Positions 23,691 to 32,330 of a DNA stretch of 34,025 bases are shown piece after piece. A program made the translations under genes and the position numbers. The stretch is taken from positions 1 through 34,025 of the forward strand of contig JAILJR010000051.1 in the NCBI GenBank assembly GCA_024694565.1, written 5' to 3'. The stretch's first letter is position 1. The number at the start of each line of letters is the position of its first letter. Source of the stretch: Butyrivibrio sp. (GTDB taxonomy: Bacteria; Bacillota; Clostridia; Lachnospirales; Lachnospiraceae). The notes below the pieces were generated by a model. The model had not been told where the DNA came from and did no database searches. It saw nothing but the letters and a program-made list of their open reading frames with translations.

Positions 23691-24839
23691 CTAAACCTTT
23701 CCCTTTAAGTGATATACATAGGCGAGCACTTCAGCAACAGCCTTGTAGAGCTCAGGCGGTACCATTTCTCCCACCTCAACATTTGCATACAGCATCCTCG
23801 CAAGAGGTTTGTTTTCTACAATTTCAACATTATTTTCTCTTGCGATTTCCTTGATCTTCTGTGCAAGGAAATCTGCACCCTTTGCTACTACGATAGGTGC
23901 GTCAGCCTCTTCAGCATCATATTTGATAGCAACAGCATAATGGGTCGGGTTTGTGATTACGACATCTGCCTGAGGCAGCTGCTGCATCATACGCCTTCTT
24001 GAGGCCTCCATCATTCTTCTCTTCTGTGCGCCCTTGACCTGAGGATCTCCTTCTGAGTTCTTGAACTCATCCTTGACCTCTTTCTTGGTCATCATCATGT
24101 CTTTTCTGAATTTACGCCTCTGATAAATGAGATCAATAAAAGCTATAACCATATAAGCCGCAGAAATTCTGATCCCAAGCTCAATAATGAGATTCCCCAT
24201 AAGACCTATCGCCTGTCTGAGGGGCATATCATATAAAAGAAAGATCGACTCGGGCCTGCCTATAAAAAACGAATAAATGACAGCGGCCATAACCACGAGC
24301 TTTAATATCGATTTACCAAGCTCAAAGAGCTTTCTGGCTGAAAAAATCTTCTTAAATCCACTAATGGGATTCAGCTTTGAAAGCTTTGGCATGAGCGGTT
24401 TTGCCGTCGGCTTATATCCTACCTGCACAAGGTCACACAGAAAAGCCACTATAAACCCGACTGCCAGAAAAGGAGCTGAAATAAGCAGTACTGTTAAAAG
24501 TGCATTGTTTAGGATACTCTCAATATACTGTACCGGCAGACGCCCATCATAGGTGCGCGCAACATTTGGAATGTTATTGTACACCCTGACAAACACCTGC
24601 TGAAAATTAGTTCCTATGAATCCGTAGCCGAACCTCAGTATCAAAAACAATGCAAACAACGAAAAGGCTGTGGCAATTTCCTGGCTCTTAGCAACCTGCC
24701 CCTCTTTTCTTGCATCATCCAGCTTTTTGGCTGTAGGCTCTTCAGTCTTCTCGGCGCCATTTGCGTCCTCAGCAAAGAACTGCAGATTATATTTAATTAG
24801 GAGGGCTCCATCATCAGCCGCTCTGCATGCTGTAAACAA
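23691..24839 (-). CDS. flhB: Flagellar export switch protein FlhB
   Basis: A 382-residue reading frame for FlhB: EKTEEPTAKKLDDARKEGQV at about 30-49, four membrane segments, and the self-cleaving NPTH at residues 297-300. FlhB switches export from hook to filament substrates after cleavage. The start is uncertain. The only standard-type start near the N-terminus is TTG at 24837-24839 inside fliR, which adds about 14 residues absent from relatives. The homologous start falls at IKYNLQFF, where the codon is ATT (24795-24797), preceded by GGAG eight bases upstream. A six-codon frame starting ATGATGGAG overlaps the fliR stop here. Confidence 0.94.
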   Translation of the reverse strand: MFTACRAADDGALLIKYNLQFFAEDANGAEKTEEPTAKKLDDARKEGQVAKSQEIATAFSLFALFLILRFGYGFIGTNFQQVFVRVYNNIPNVARTYDGRLPVQYIESILNNALLTVLLISAPFLAVGFIVAFLCDLVQVGYKPTAKPLMPKLSKLNPISGFKKIFSARKLFELGKSILKLVVMAAVIYSFFIGRPESIFLLYDMPLRQAIGLMGNLIIELGIRISAAYMVIAFIDLIYQRRKFRKDMMMTKKEVKDEFKNSEGDPQVKGAQKRRMMEASRRRMMQQLPQADVVITNPTHYAVAIKYDAEEADAPIVVAKGADFLAQKIKEIARENNVEIVENKPLARMLYANVEVGEMVPPELYKAVAEVLAYVYHLKGKV

Positions 24840-25599
24840 AGTCCTGTATCATCTCCTTCATGTTGATAAAGATAAAGTTTGCTGCATCCGAGAGCATCGA
24901 TACTGTAAAAAACATTATAAACAGACCGACGATTATCTTAATCTGAATACCAACGGAAAACATGTTCATCTGTGGCGATACCTTGGCAAGTACGCCAAGA
25001 ATAACATTGGTGATAAATGTAATAATGAAAATCGGCAGGCATATCCTGAAGCCAATCACGATATAATCCTTCATAAAATCAAGCATCACCTGAAGCATCC
25101 TGTCGGAGTTGATAACGGCTCCGTTAATGGGGATCAGGGTAAAGCTGTCAACCAGCGCATGTAATATGTACTGATACATACCGGTGATGATAAGCGCCAT
25201 AGTAAGGTACTGTGAATACAATGAACCTGTAATTGTCACCTGCTGATTGGTGGAAGGATCCATCATCGAAACCATGGAAAGACCAATCTGCATATCCACG
25301 ATCGTACCTGCAAATGCTGCTATCTGCTGGCAAAGTGTCACCGCAAATCCTATCAGCAGACCAACCATCGCCTCTTTGAGTACTATCACGGTATAGCCTG
25401 CAACGGTGTTGTAGGATGGCGGATAAAACGGTACAGCTCCGTACAAAAGTATTGAAAGGAGCAGCCCATAGCCTATCTTGACTGTATTGGGCGTCTGATT
25501 GCCGCCAAAAAACGGACATACATATATAAATGACATTATCCTGACTACGATCAGAAGATATACTTCCAGATCGCCATAGCTGAATGAATAGTCAAGCAT
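24814..25599 (-). CDS. fliR: Flagellar export apparatus protein FliR
   Basis: A 261-residue FliR with about six membrane segments. Typical features are LRIMSFIYVCPFFGG-like VVRIMSFIYVCPFFGG near the N-terminus and AGTIVDMQIGLSMVSMMDP near residue 98. FliP, FliQ and FliR form the helical export gate core. It starts nine bases after fliQ, and its end overlaps the annotated flhB frame. Confidence 0.95.
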   Translation of the reverse strand: MLDYSFSYGDLEVYLLIVVRIMSFIYVCPFFGGNQTPNTVKIGYGLLLSILLYGAVPFYPPSYNTVAGYTVIVLKEAMVGLLIGFAVTLCQQIAAFAGTIVDMQIGLSMVSMMDPSTNQQVTITGSLYSQYLTMALIITGMYQYILHALVDSFTLIPINGAVINSDRMLQVMLDFMKDYIVIGFRICLPIFIITFITNVILGVLAKVSPQMNMFSVGIQIKIIVGLFIMFFTVSMLSDAANFIFINMKEMIQDFVYSMQSG

Positions 25600-25608
25600 C
25601 AGATACTC

Positions 25609-25881
25609 CTAGCGAACATATCTCGAAAAATCTGACCAGAGGTTGTTTATATAACCTGAGAGCTCAGTGAGCATCCAGTTTCCAAATAGCATAATCATCA
25701 TAAAGATTCCGAGCACCTTCGGAACAAATGTCAGTGTCTGCTCCTGGATTGATGTAACCGTTTGAAATATGGAAATGACAAGTCCTATCACCATGGATGC
25801 CAGAAGCATCGGCATGGACATCCTGATAATAAGCATTAAAGCCTCACTTACTATTTGATTTATATCCGTTAAAGTTATCAT
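25609..25881 (-). CDS. fliQ: Flagellar export apparatus protein FliQ
   Basis: A 90-residue protein with two membrane segments and the family stretch ASMVIGLVISIFQTVTSIQE followed by QTLTFVPKVL. Length is normal. AGGAGGGCAGAGG lies before the ATG. A 95-base spacer separates it from fliP, longer than the other spacings around it, with an AGGAGCTCCT palindrome. Confidence 0.95.
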   Translation of the reverse strand: MITLTDINQIVSEALMLIIRMSMPMLLASMVIGLVISIFQTVTSIQEQTLTFVPKVLGIFMMIMLFGNWMLTELSGYINNLWSDFSRYVR

Positions 25882-25976
25882 AATCCTCTGCCCTCCTGCG
25901 CGGTTTGGGAATATGTCCTGAAAGATCCGTCATAATAATTTCTTTACCGGCTCAGATCAACATAAGGAGCTCCTGA

Positions 25977-26921
25977 TCAATAGAAAGACTTGACCAGATT
26001 GCCTATTATGAGACTCCAGCCGTCTGCCAGCACAAACAGAAGAATCTTGAACGGCAGAGAAATAGTTGTGGGCGGCAGCATCATCATACCCATACTCATA
26101 AGGACAGAAGCTACAACCATGTCTATTACAATGAAGGGTACATATATGAGGAAACCAATAATAAATGCTGTTCTAAGCTCACTTACAATAAAGCTGGGAA
26201 CTAAAACCACGTTGGGAATGCTCTCAAGTTCACCATCCCACTCAATTCCGTCTATCTCCATGAACAGACGCACATCCTTCATCTGTGTCTGCCCATACAT
26301 AAATTGTCTGAAGGGCTTCATCACCTCTGTAAAGAATTCCTGCTGGTCCATATCGCCGTTCTCAAAGGGAATGACAGCTGTATTATAGGCCTCAGTGAGA
26401 GTCGGCTGCATTATGAACAGAGTCATAAAAAGAGCTATGCCTATCATCACAAGGTTTGGCGGTGAAGTCTGGGTTCCTATGGCGGTCCTTGTAAAATGCA
26501 GTGCCACTATTATTCTGGTAAAGGATGTCATCATTACCAGTAGTGTAGGTGCCAGAGAAATCAGAGTCAGAGTGATGAGTATCCGCAATGCACCGTTAAG
26601 TGACCCGTTTCCGTTGTCATAGGTTACAGTCACTGTATTGGCAATATTAAGTTCTTTCAGATCATCCGGCGATTCTGCCGTACCCGGATCGTTTATTACT
26701 GTTCTCTCATCAGATGTACCCGTCAGACTGGGATCCCTGTAAGTAGTGGGATCCTCAGGTGTCAGGTCAACCTTTATATCCTCCCGGGCATTTGAAACAA
26801 CAGGAATTGAAAAGATTAAAAATGATATCATAAAGAGACAGGCAAAGAGAGCCAGGCTCCCTCTCCTGAAGAAAACTTTGATATTATGATCTTTCTTTTT
26901 TTCTCCCCATTTTCTGATCAT
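25977..26921 (-). CDS. fliP: Flagellar export apparatus protein FliP
   Basis: A 314-residue FliP. After a basic N-terminus a signal-like hydrophobic segment (about 24-44, SLALFACLFMISFLIFSIPV) is followed by about 60 Asp/Thr/Pro-rich residues. The FliP core begins near residue 105, with TSFTRIIVALHFTR, RTAIGTQTSPPNLVMIGIAL and a C-terminal SLPFKILLFVLADGWSLI. It is longer than a typical FliP (about 220-250 residues) because of the N-terminal extension. The ATG directly follows the fliO stop. Confidence 0.96.
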   Translation of the reverse strand: MIRKWGEKKKDHNIKVFFRRGSLALFACLFMISFLIFSIPVVSNAREDIKVDLTPEDPTTYRDPSLTGTSDERTVINDPGTAESPDDLKELNIANTVTVTYDNGNGSLNGALRILITLTLISLAPTLLVMMTSFTRIIVALHFTRTAIGTQTSPPNLVMIGIALFMTLFIMQPTLTEAYNTAVIPFENGDMDQQEFFTEVMKPFRQFMYGQTQMKDVRLFMEIDGIEWDGELESIPNVVLVPSFIVSELRTAFIIGFLIYVPFIVIDMVVASVLMSMGMMMLPPTTISLPFKILLFVLADGWSLIIGNLVKSFY

Positions 26922-27257
26922 TTATTTCTTTTTCTCAACCTTAAATTTCTCAAGGATTTCCTTAAAACTAAGGGTCTCTTCAGGACCATCCTCCCTGATA
27001 ATTAAATCCTCCCTGGATATCTCTCCCAAATTTGTGACTTCATCCTTGCCGACGGCAATTGCCATGTACTTTTTGCCTATCCTTATTATCTGAATATACT
27101 TGGTAGCAGAAAGACGTACCGTCTCTATCACTTCAATGTTGCCCGATGAGGTTTTCTCCTTCTGGTAGTTCGCCATCCATTTTGTAAAAAAATATGTGAC
27201 GGCAAGCACTGCAATGAAGACTATGAGCATTGATATAAATTGCAAATATGAATCCAT
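26922..27257 (-). CDS. fliO: Flagellar biosynthesis protein FliO (FliZ type)
   Basis: A 111-residue protein with one N-terminal membrane segment (LQFISMLIVFIAVLAVTYFF) and a small cytoplasmic domain with IEVIETVRLSATKYIQIIRI and GKKYMAIAVGKDEV. FliO helps assemble the FliP ring. It starts 11 bases after fliY; in Bacillus and many Clostridia cheY lies between these genes, and it is missing here. Confidence 0.92.
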   Translation of the reverse strand: MDSYLQFISMLIVFIAVLAVTYFFTKWMANYQKEKTSSGNIEVIETVRLSATKYIQIIRIGKKYMAIAVGKDEVTNLGEISREDLIIREDGPEETLSFKEILEKFKVEKKK

Positions 27258-27268
27258 TCCCCTGTACC

Positions 27269-28540
27269 TTACTGAACAATTTCAGTGACGCGCACGCCAA
27301 AGCTCTCTTCGATAACAACAACCTCTCCCTTGGCTACAAACTTGCCATTGACGAGAACATCAACGGGCTCACCCGCAACCTTGTCCAGCTCTATGATCGT
27401 GCCCGGTGCAAAATCGAGAATATCTGCAATAGGCTTGGCCGTTCTTCCAAGCTCAACAGTTACTTCCAGCGGTACGTCCTTGATTATGCCTATGTTCTCT
27501 CCACCGGCCATCAGAGTAGTTCCGCCACTGAAGTTCTGGAACTGGGCAGGCTGGATATTCATATTCATCATCTGCGGAGCCATCTGCATCTGAGGCATCT
27601 GCATCTGCGGCATTCCCATCTGAGGCATACCCATCTGTGGCATTCCCATTTGAGGCATACCCATCTGTGGCATCTGCTGCATCATTGACGGGTCGGGACC
27701 CGGCATCTGCATCTGCATCGGATCCGGCATAGGAGCCGGTGGCGGTGGCGGAGGTGTGGGAGCCGGCTCAGGAGTCGTGCTTGTCATTTCTCCTCCGCCA
27801 ATAACCGTATCCTTCAGAGTCTTGGCGAAATCAATCGGATACAGCTGCATAAGAGTGGAATCCACAAGTTCTCCCACCTGCATCTTGAAGGAAATCTTTA
27901 CAAAGGTCCCCGTAAGAAACTCAGCTATATCTGAAGGGTCATCGTTGATCATGTCAAGAAGTGTTGCCTGCGGAGGGCTGATATCCACCTTCTGATTGAT
28001 CATTGTTGAAAGCGATGTCGCAGCAGCACCCATCATCTGGTTCATTGCTTCAGATATGGCTGACAGCTGAAGTTCTCCGATCTCGCCCTCGGTATTTGTT
28101 CCATCACCACCCATCATAAGGTCGGTAATGACCATAACGTCATGCTCTTTCAGAATCAGGATATTGGTTCCATCAAGACCAACTGTATACTTGATCTGAA
28201 TAAACACACAGGGTCTCTCATAATTTTCAATGACGTTCTGCCAGTTGGCCAGTTCAACCTGCGGTGTTGTGATGTTGACCTTCTGATTAACCAGTGAATA
28301 CAGCGTTGTGGCCGAAGAACCCATACTAATATTGGCAACTTCACCAATCGCATCCTTCTCTGAATCAGTCAAAAGCGATTCATCAATGGATCCACCTCCA
28401 ACCGGCGGTGTGGCTGCAGCGGCTTCGCTTGGAGCCCCCATACCGGAGTCCAAAGGAGCAGATGCTGAATCACCTCCGCCGGAGGTATCCATACCGGCCA
28501 GCAAGGCATTAATTTCATCCTGAGATAACATTCCATCCAT
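27269..28540 (-). CDS. fliY: Flagellar switch protein and CheY-P phosphatase FliY
   Basis: A 423-residue FliY. The N-terminus MLSQDEINALLAG resembles the FliM CheY-P-binding peptide. The CheC-like domain (about 50-240) has two intact phosphatase motifs: Asp63, Glu67, Asn70, Pro93 and Ser160, Glu164, Asn167, Pro190. A Pro/Met/Gln linker (about 255-345) with MPQMG repeats follows. The C-terminal FliN domain (about 350-423) has VTVELGRTAKPIADILDFAP and ends FGVRVTEIVQ. FliY forms the C-ring with FliM and dephosphorylates CheY-P at the motor. It starts four bases after the fliM stop. Confidence 0.96.
   Translation of the reverse strand: MDGMLSQDEINALLAGMDTSGGGDSASAPLDSGMGAPSEAAAATPPVGGGSIDESLLTDSEKDAIGEVANISMGSSATTLYSLVNQKVNITTPQVELANWQNVIENYERPCVFIQIKYTVGLDGTNILILKEHDVMVITDLMMGGDGTNTEGEIGELQLSAISEAMNQMMGAAATSLSTMINQKVDISPPQATLLDMINDDPSDIAEFLTGTFVKISFKMQVGELVDSTLMQLYPIDFAKTLKDTVIGGGEMTSTTPEPAPTPPPPPPAPMPDPMQMQMPGPDPSMMQQMPQMGMPQMGMPQMGMPQMGMPQMQMPQMQMAPQMMNMNIQPAQFQNFSGGTTLMAGGENIGIIKDVPLEVTVELGRTAKPIADILDFAPGTIIELDKVAGEPVDVLVNGKFVAKGEVVVIEESFGVRVTEIVQ
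27575..27679 (-). repeat. MPQMG-type short tandem repeats in fliY
   Basis: A run of 15-bp units (30-bp higher period) encodes MPQMG five times and then MPQMQ variants, residues 288-322 of FliY. It lies in the flexible linker between the CheC-like and FliN domains. Slippage in steps of 15 bp would keep the frame. Confidence 0.9.
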
Positions 28541-28544
28541 GCTC

Positions 28545-29528
28545 CTACTCTTCCTCCTCTCTTACTACCGACGTGATACGTACGGCATATTTGTCTTTGG
28601 CTGTACCGGGCAAAGCAGTAAATTTGAAAATATTGCCCACGTAAACCTGCATATCAGTATTGACACGATTATCGAGTCTTATTATGTCTCCGGCCTGCAA
28701 ATGGACAAAGTCGTTGACCGAGACATTACATCTTCCAAGAACAGCCTTCACAGGTACACTTACATGTCTCACCATAGCCTCAAGATGATCCTCATAGTTC
28801 TCATCATTGTTTTTCTGCATTGTTGAAAACCAGAACTTGGTATTGAGCTTATCCATTACGCTCTCAAGAGTGAAATATGGCAGGCAGACATTCATCAGAC
28901 CTTCCGTTTCACCAATCTTGATATTCAGCGTAACAATTGCGATCATATCTGTCGGCGAAATAACCTGTGCAAATTGAGGGTTTGTCTCTATCCTCTCCAT
29001 TACAGGACTGATGGCGACAACATTCTGCCACGGCTCAACCATAAGCTGCATGCAGATTGTCACAAGCTTCTCAATAAGAGGCATCTCAATATCAGTAAAG
29101 GGTCTTGGCTTGTCGAGACCTGTTCCTTCTCCTCCAAGCATTCTGTCAATAAAAGAGAAACCGATATTTGCCTGAAGCTCCAATATGATTGTTCCCTGAA
29201 GCGGTAAAAAGCTTATAACACCCAGAATAACAGGATTAGACAACGCATTACTGAACTCTGAATAGGTAACAGTCTCTGAGTTAGCCACAGAAACAGATAC
29301 ATTTTTTCGAAGATACAGAGGAAGGGTTGTTGACAAAAGCCGCCCGTAATGCTCATATATCATCTCCAGGGTACGCAGATGCTCCTTGGAGAACTTCGCA
29401 GGACGCTTGAAGTCGTAATCCTTCACCTTCTTTTCGTCAGCTGCAGCCATCTGCTCGACGTCGAGCTCACCGGTTGAGAGTGCCGATAGCAGGTTATCTA
29501 TTTCACTTTGTGACAGGACTTCACTCAA
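28545..29528 (-). CDS. fliM: Flagellar motor switch protein FliM
   Basis: A 327-residue FliM. The N-terminal VLSQSEIDNLLSAL is the CheY-P-binding segment. The middle CheC-like domain contains GEGTGLDKPRPFTDIEMPLI and lacks a phosphatase motif, as expected. The C-terminal FliN-like domain contains VNDFVHLQAGDIIRLDN. FliM is the main C-ring rotor protein. The start is TTG at 29526-29528, with AAAGGAG seven bases upstream. Confidence 0.97.
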   Translation of the reverse strand: MSEVLSQSEIDNLLSALSTGELDVEQMAAADEKKVKDYDFKRPAKFSKEHLRTLEMIYEHYGRLLSTTLPLYLRKNVSVSVANSETVTYSEFSNALSNPVILGVISFLPLQGTIILELQANIGFSFIDRMLGGEGTGLDKPRPFTDIEMPLIEKLVTICMQLMVEPWQNVVAISPVMERIETNPQFAQVISPTDMIAIVTLNIKIGETEGLMNVCLPYFTLESVMDKLNTKFWFSTMQKNNDENYEDHLEAMVRHVSVPVKAVLGRCNVSVNDFVHLQAGDIIRLDNRVNTDMQVYVGNIFKFTALPGTAKDKYAVRITSVVREEEE

Positions 29529-29590
29529 GGCATATCTCCTTTAATTTATTTTGGTTCCTAAAAGTCAAATGTAATTCAAAAGTATACGGA

Positions 29591-30133
29591 TCAGGCGTAA
29601 ACTACGCTGCTGAAGTTGCAGTCAAATATGAAGTTTGAACCGAACAATTCCTGTACCTCTTCAAGAATTGTCTCTCTTGCAGTTTCCAGAGCGCCGCTCT
29701 GCAGCTCTTCCATAGTATATGAGGCAAGAACGTTGTTGATCTTGGATTTCACAAGCTCCCTCATACTTGCAAGTCTGTCCTCAGCTCCCAGTGTGGCGTA
29801 GTCAGGACTTGCGGTATTCATTGAAAATACCACATCAATAACAAGATAATGCGGCTTGCCGTCTGAACCTGACTTAAGATTGATTGTAAGGTTGTCGTCT
29901 CCTGTAAAGCCAAAGGTTGCAACATCGGTTACTGCAACAACTCCCGACTGAGATCCTGAAAAGCCTCCGGTATTGCCGCCGTTAGCCTCAAGCTCCAAAG
30001 CTCCTGCGATATCTGAGATTATCTTCGCTGTCTGAGAATTGGTACTCAGCACACTCAGCATCATAAAACCACTCATGATCAGATTAATGATAAGCAGCGC
30101 AAGTATGATGATAGATAAAAGATTCTTTTTCAT
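29591..30133 (-). CDS. fliL: Flagellar basal body-associated protein FliL
   Basis: A 180-residue single-pass membrane protein. The N-terminal segment is LSIIILALLIINLIMSGFMM (about 5-25), and the extracytoplasmic domain ends with VQELFGSNFIFDCNFSSVVY. It shows the FliL pattern YLVIDVVFSMNTA followed by a helix with LASMRELVKSKINNVLASY. FliL supports the stator units. It lies between motB and fliM. Confidence 0.88.
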   Translation of the reverse strand: MKKNLLSIIILALLIINLIMSGFMMLSVLSTNSQTAKIISDIAGALELEANGGNTGGFSGSQSGVVAVTDVATFGFTGDDNLTINLKSGSDGKPHYLVIDVVFSMNTASPDYATLGAEDRLASMRELVKSKINNVLASYTMEELQSGALETARETILEEVQELFGSNFIFDCNFSSVVYA

Positions 30134-30151
30134 GTATGTGTCCCCTTTATG

Positions 30152-30985
30152 TTAATATATTGCACTGAGCGGATTGTAAATCTTTATCTCAACCCTGCGG
30201 TTTCTGGCTCTTCCTTCATCGGTGGAATTGTCCGCTATAGGGTCGTATTGTCCTCTTCCGGTATGAACTATCTTGGCCGGATCAAGTGTCGTGTGCTCAG
30301 TAAGATAATAAAAGATTGAAAGTGCTCTTCCTGAGCTCAGCTCATCATTGTTGGAATACTTGCCATTGCCACCCATCGGGACGTTGTCAGTATGTCCCTC
30401 AATCTCTATGGTCCCTCCGGCATAGGATTCCAGAATCTGTCCTACCTTATCCAGAACCGGAATTGCGTCCGGCTTGATGTCTACCTTTCCTGAGTCGAAA
30501 AGAATTGATCCCTGAATATCAAGCTGAACAAACTGACTTGTATAATTCATATTGACAAGATTCTCTATGTCTGACTGTTCAAGTGCCTGCTCAATCTCCT
30601 CTGCCAGTTCAGCGGAAGCCTCCATCTGAGCTTCCTCAGCTGCTTCCATAAGCTCCTGCTGTTCCATCTCACCGACAGATGTCTCCGTAGAGTCAGAATC
30701 TTCGCCGCTCTGTGCAAGACCCATGGATGTGACATAGCTGGAAAGCTGGGTCAGCTGGGACATACCATCTCCTATCAGAGCTCCCTTGCCGATTGCCATT
30801 TCTCCTCCGGAAAATACGCTGAAGGCATTGCTGAAGGATGCGGCAACCTCTTCGAACTTGGCTGCATCCATGGTTGCCATTGAGAAAAGCAATACGAAGA
30901 AGCAAAGAAGCAGATTCATCAGGTCACCGAATGTACCTTGCCACGCCGGCAGACCGGGTTTTATCTCTTCAGGTTTCTTTGCCAT
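30152..30985 (-). CDS. motB: Flagellar stator protein MotB
   Basis: A 277-residue MotB. Asp21 in LPAWQGTFGDLMNLLLCFFV is the proton-accepting residue at the membrane segment. The C-terminal OmpA-like domain has IEGHTDNVPMGG and GRARNRRVEIKI and anchors the stator to peptidoglycan. A Glu-rich stretch (about 105-150) precedes it. Its ATG overlaps the motA stop by one base. Confidence 0.96.
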   Translation of the reverse strand: MAKKPEEIKPGLPAWQGTFGDLMNLLLCFFVLLFSMATMDAAKFEEVAASFSNAFSVFSGGEMAIGKGALIGDGMSQLTQLSSYVTSMGLAQSGEDSDSTETSVGEMEQQELMEAAEEAQMEASAELAEEIEQALEQSDIENLVNMNYTSQFVQLDIQGSILFDSGKVDIKPDAIPVLDKVGQILESYAGGTIEIEGHTDNVPMGGNGKYSNNDELSSGRALSIFYYLTEHTTLDPAKIVHTGRGQYDPIADNSTDEGRARNRRVEIKIYNPLSAIY

Positions 30986-31782
30986 TATTCTCCTCCGCCT
31001 CCGCCATTTTCAGCTTCATAAGCAGACCTGTCTGCAGGTGAAAGGAATGATTTCAGCTTTTCCTCGGTAACTCTTGGGTTCTCTCCAGCCTGTATGGACA
31101 AAAGCCCCTCTATGACAATACTTTTTGCAGTATACTCGGCATTGCTTCTTGCCTTTAGCTTATTCTCTGCCGGATAACAGAACCAGTTCGCAAGAACAGA
31201 ACCGTAGAAGGTTGTAATAAGGGCAACCGCCATGGACGGTCCGATTGATGAAGGATCCGACATGTTCTGAAGCATCAGAACCAGTCCAAGCAGTGTTCCG
31301 ATCATACCCCAGGAAGGTCCCATACCTGCCAGGTCTCCAAAGAACGAGTAATGATCCTTGTGCCTCTCAGCCATGGCATCTATTTCAGCCTCCAATATTC
31401 CCTTGACCAGCTCAGGCTCGGTACCGTCAACTATAAGACCTACGCCCTTTTTCATGAAGGGATCTTCGATACTGCCCGCAGCCTCTTCCAGAGCAAGAAG
31501 GCCTTCCTTACGTGCTGTATTGGAAAGATCTACTATCTTCTTGATTGTTCCCTTTGTATCATCGGCGGGCATTTTGAAGATAAGCGTGTATGACTTCAGA
31601 CCTGCAACGAAGCTGGGCATACTTCTCGATGCCATAACCGCCATAAGAGCTCCACCGAAGGTGATCATCGCCGAGGGCGCATCAAGGAAGTAAACAACAC
31701 CGGTAATTCCGGCAGAAAACACAATACTCAGGATCATGAAAAGGAAACACAATCCTACACCTAGCAATGTAGCAATATCCAC
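30985..31782 (-). CDS. motA: Flagellar stator protein MotA
   Basis: A 265-residue MotA with four membrane segments. Typical stretches are DAPSAMITFGGALMAVMASR and GMGPSWGMIGTLLGLVLMLQ near residue 175, and the C-terminus is Gly-rich. With MotB it forms the ion channel that drives rotation. The start is GTG at 31780-31782, with GGGAG seven bases upstream. It follows flbD by 36 bases. Confidence 0.96.
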   Translation of the reverse strand: MDIATLLGVGLCFLFMILSIVFSAGITGVVYFLDAPSAMITFGGALMAVMASRSMPSFVAGLKSYTLIFKMPADDTKGTIKKIVDLSNTARKEGLLALEEAAGSIEDPFMKKGVGLIVDGTEPELVKGILEAEIDAMAERHKDHYSFFGDLAGMGPSWGMIGTLLGLVLMLQNMSDPSSIGPSMAVALITTFYGSVLANWFCYPAENKLKARSNAEYTAKSIVIEGLLSIQAGENPRVTEEKLKSFLSPADRSAYEAENGGGGGE

Positions 31783-31818
31783 AATATTTCTCCCTTCAAG
31801 ATTATTTTTTTATAAGAC

Positions 31819-31989
31819 TTATCCGTTGATGATCTTTGTAATTTCTGAGATAGACTCTCTCACCAGGAGCTTGCGAGAAGATCTTAATATGATCACCGTA
31901 TCCGGATTGGCCTCAACAGTCTCAATAGATGAGACATTAATAAGCATCTTTCTGCCATCCATCTTGGTCAGCTCAATGATCTTGCTCAT
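31819..31989 (-). CDS. flbD: Flagellar protein FlbD (SwrD family)
   Basis: A 56-residue protein: MSKIIELTKMDGRKMLINVS, then SIETVEANPDTVIILRSSRK, then LLVRESISEITKIING. This is the FlbD/SwrD pattern, with the conserved IETVEA-PDT core. In Bacillus SwrD raises flagellar motor torque and is encoded between flgE and fliL. The start is ATG 31987-31989, with AAAGGTGG seven bases upstream. It is the first gene of the flagellar unit that continues with motA, after a long leader. Confidence 0.93.
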   Translation of the reverse strand: MSKIIELTKMDGRKMLINVSSIETVEANPDTVIILRSSRKLLVRESISEITKIING

Positions 31990-32071
31990 GACAGGGCCAC
32001 CTTTCGGATAAAAAATTTCATTGTTTATAACATTTTCATGAAATTATGAAACTAAATTTCCACTTACACTA

Positions 32072-32273
32072 ATTTTACCACTTTTCAGTCGTGAATTGGT
32101 GGTGGTTCGTTCATAATTTGTACATATTTGGAGCATAATTTCAGTATGGGAATTATAAAATGAAATGAACTTTCAGATGTGCTTATCCCCCAACAGCCCC
32201 TGATTATTCCTCCACTTAAATCTATTATCACACAGTACTACATATTGTGGTCATATTACATTTTACCACTTTT
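32072..32273 (-). repeat. Two copies of a 14-bp direct repeat in the flbD leader
   Basis: AAAAGTGGTAAAAT occurs on the minus strand at 32072-32085 and again at 32260-32273. Both contain the AAGTGG box. The arrangement suggests paired binding sites, but no regulator is assigned. Confidence 0.6.
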
Positions 32274-32330
32274 TACTGTATAAAACAGTATAAATTATAT
32301 AATTTTTCATTCGGTATTTATCCTTATAGT

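Noticed and set aside
25847..25933. A 28-codon minus-strand frame starting between fliP and fliQ and overlapping the fliQ start
   Set aside because: Its ribosome-binding site is poor and I see no recognisable homology. The longer spacer itself is noted with fliQ.
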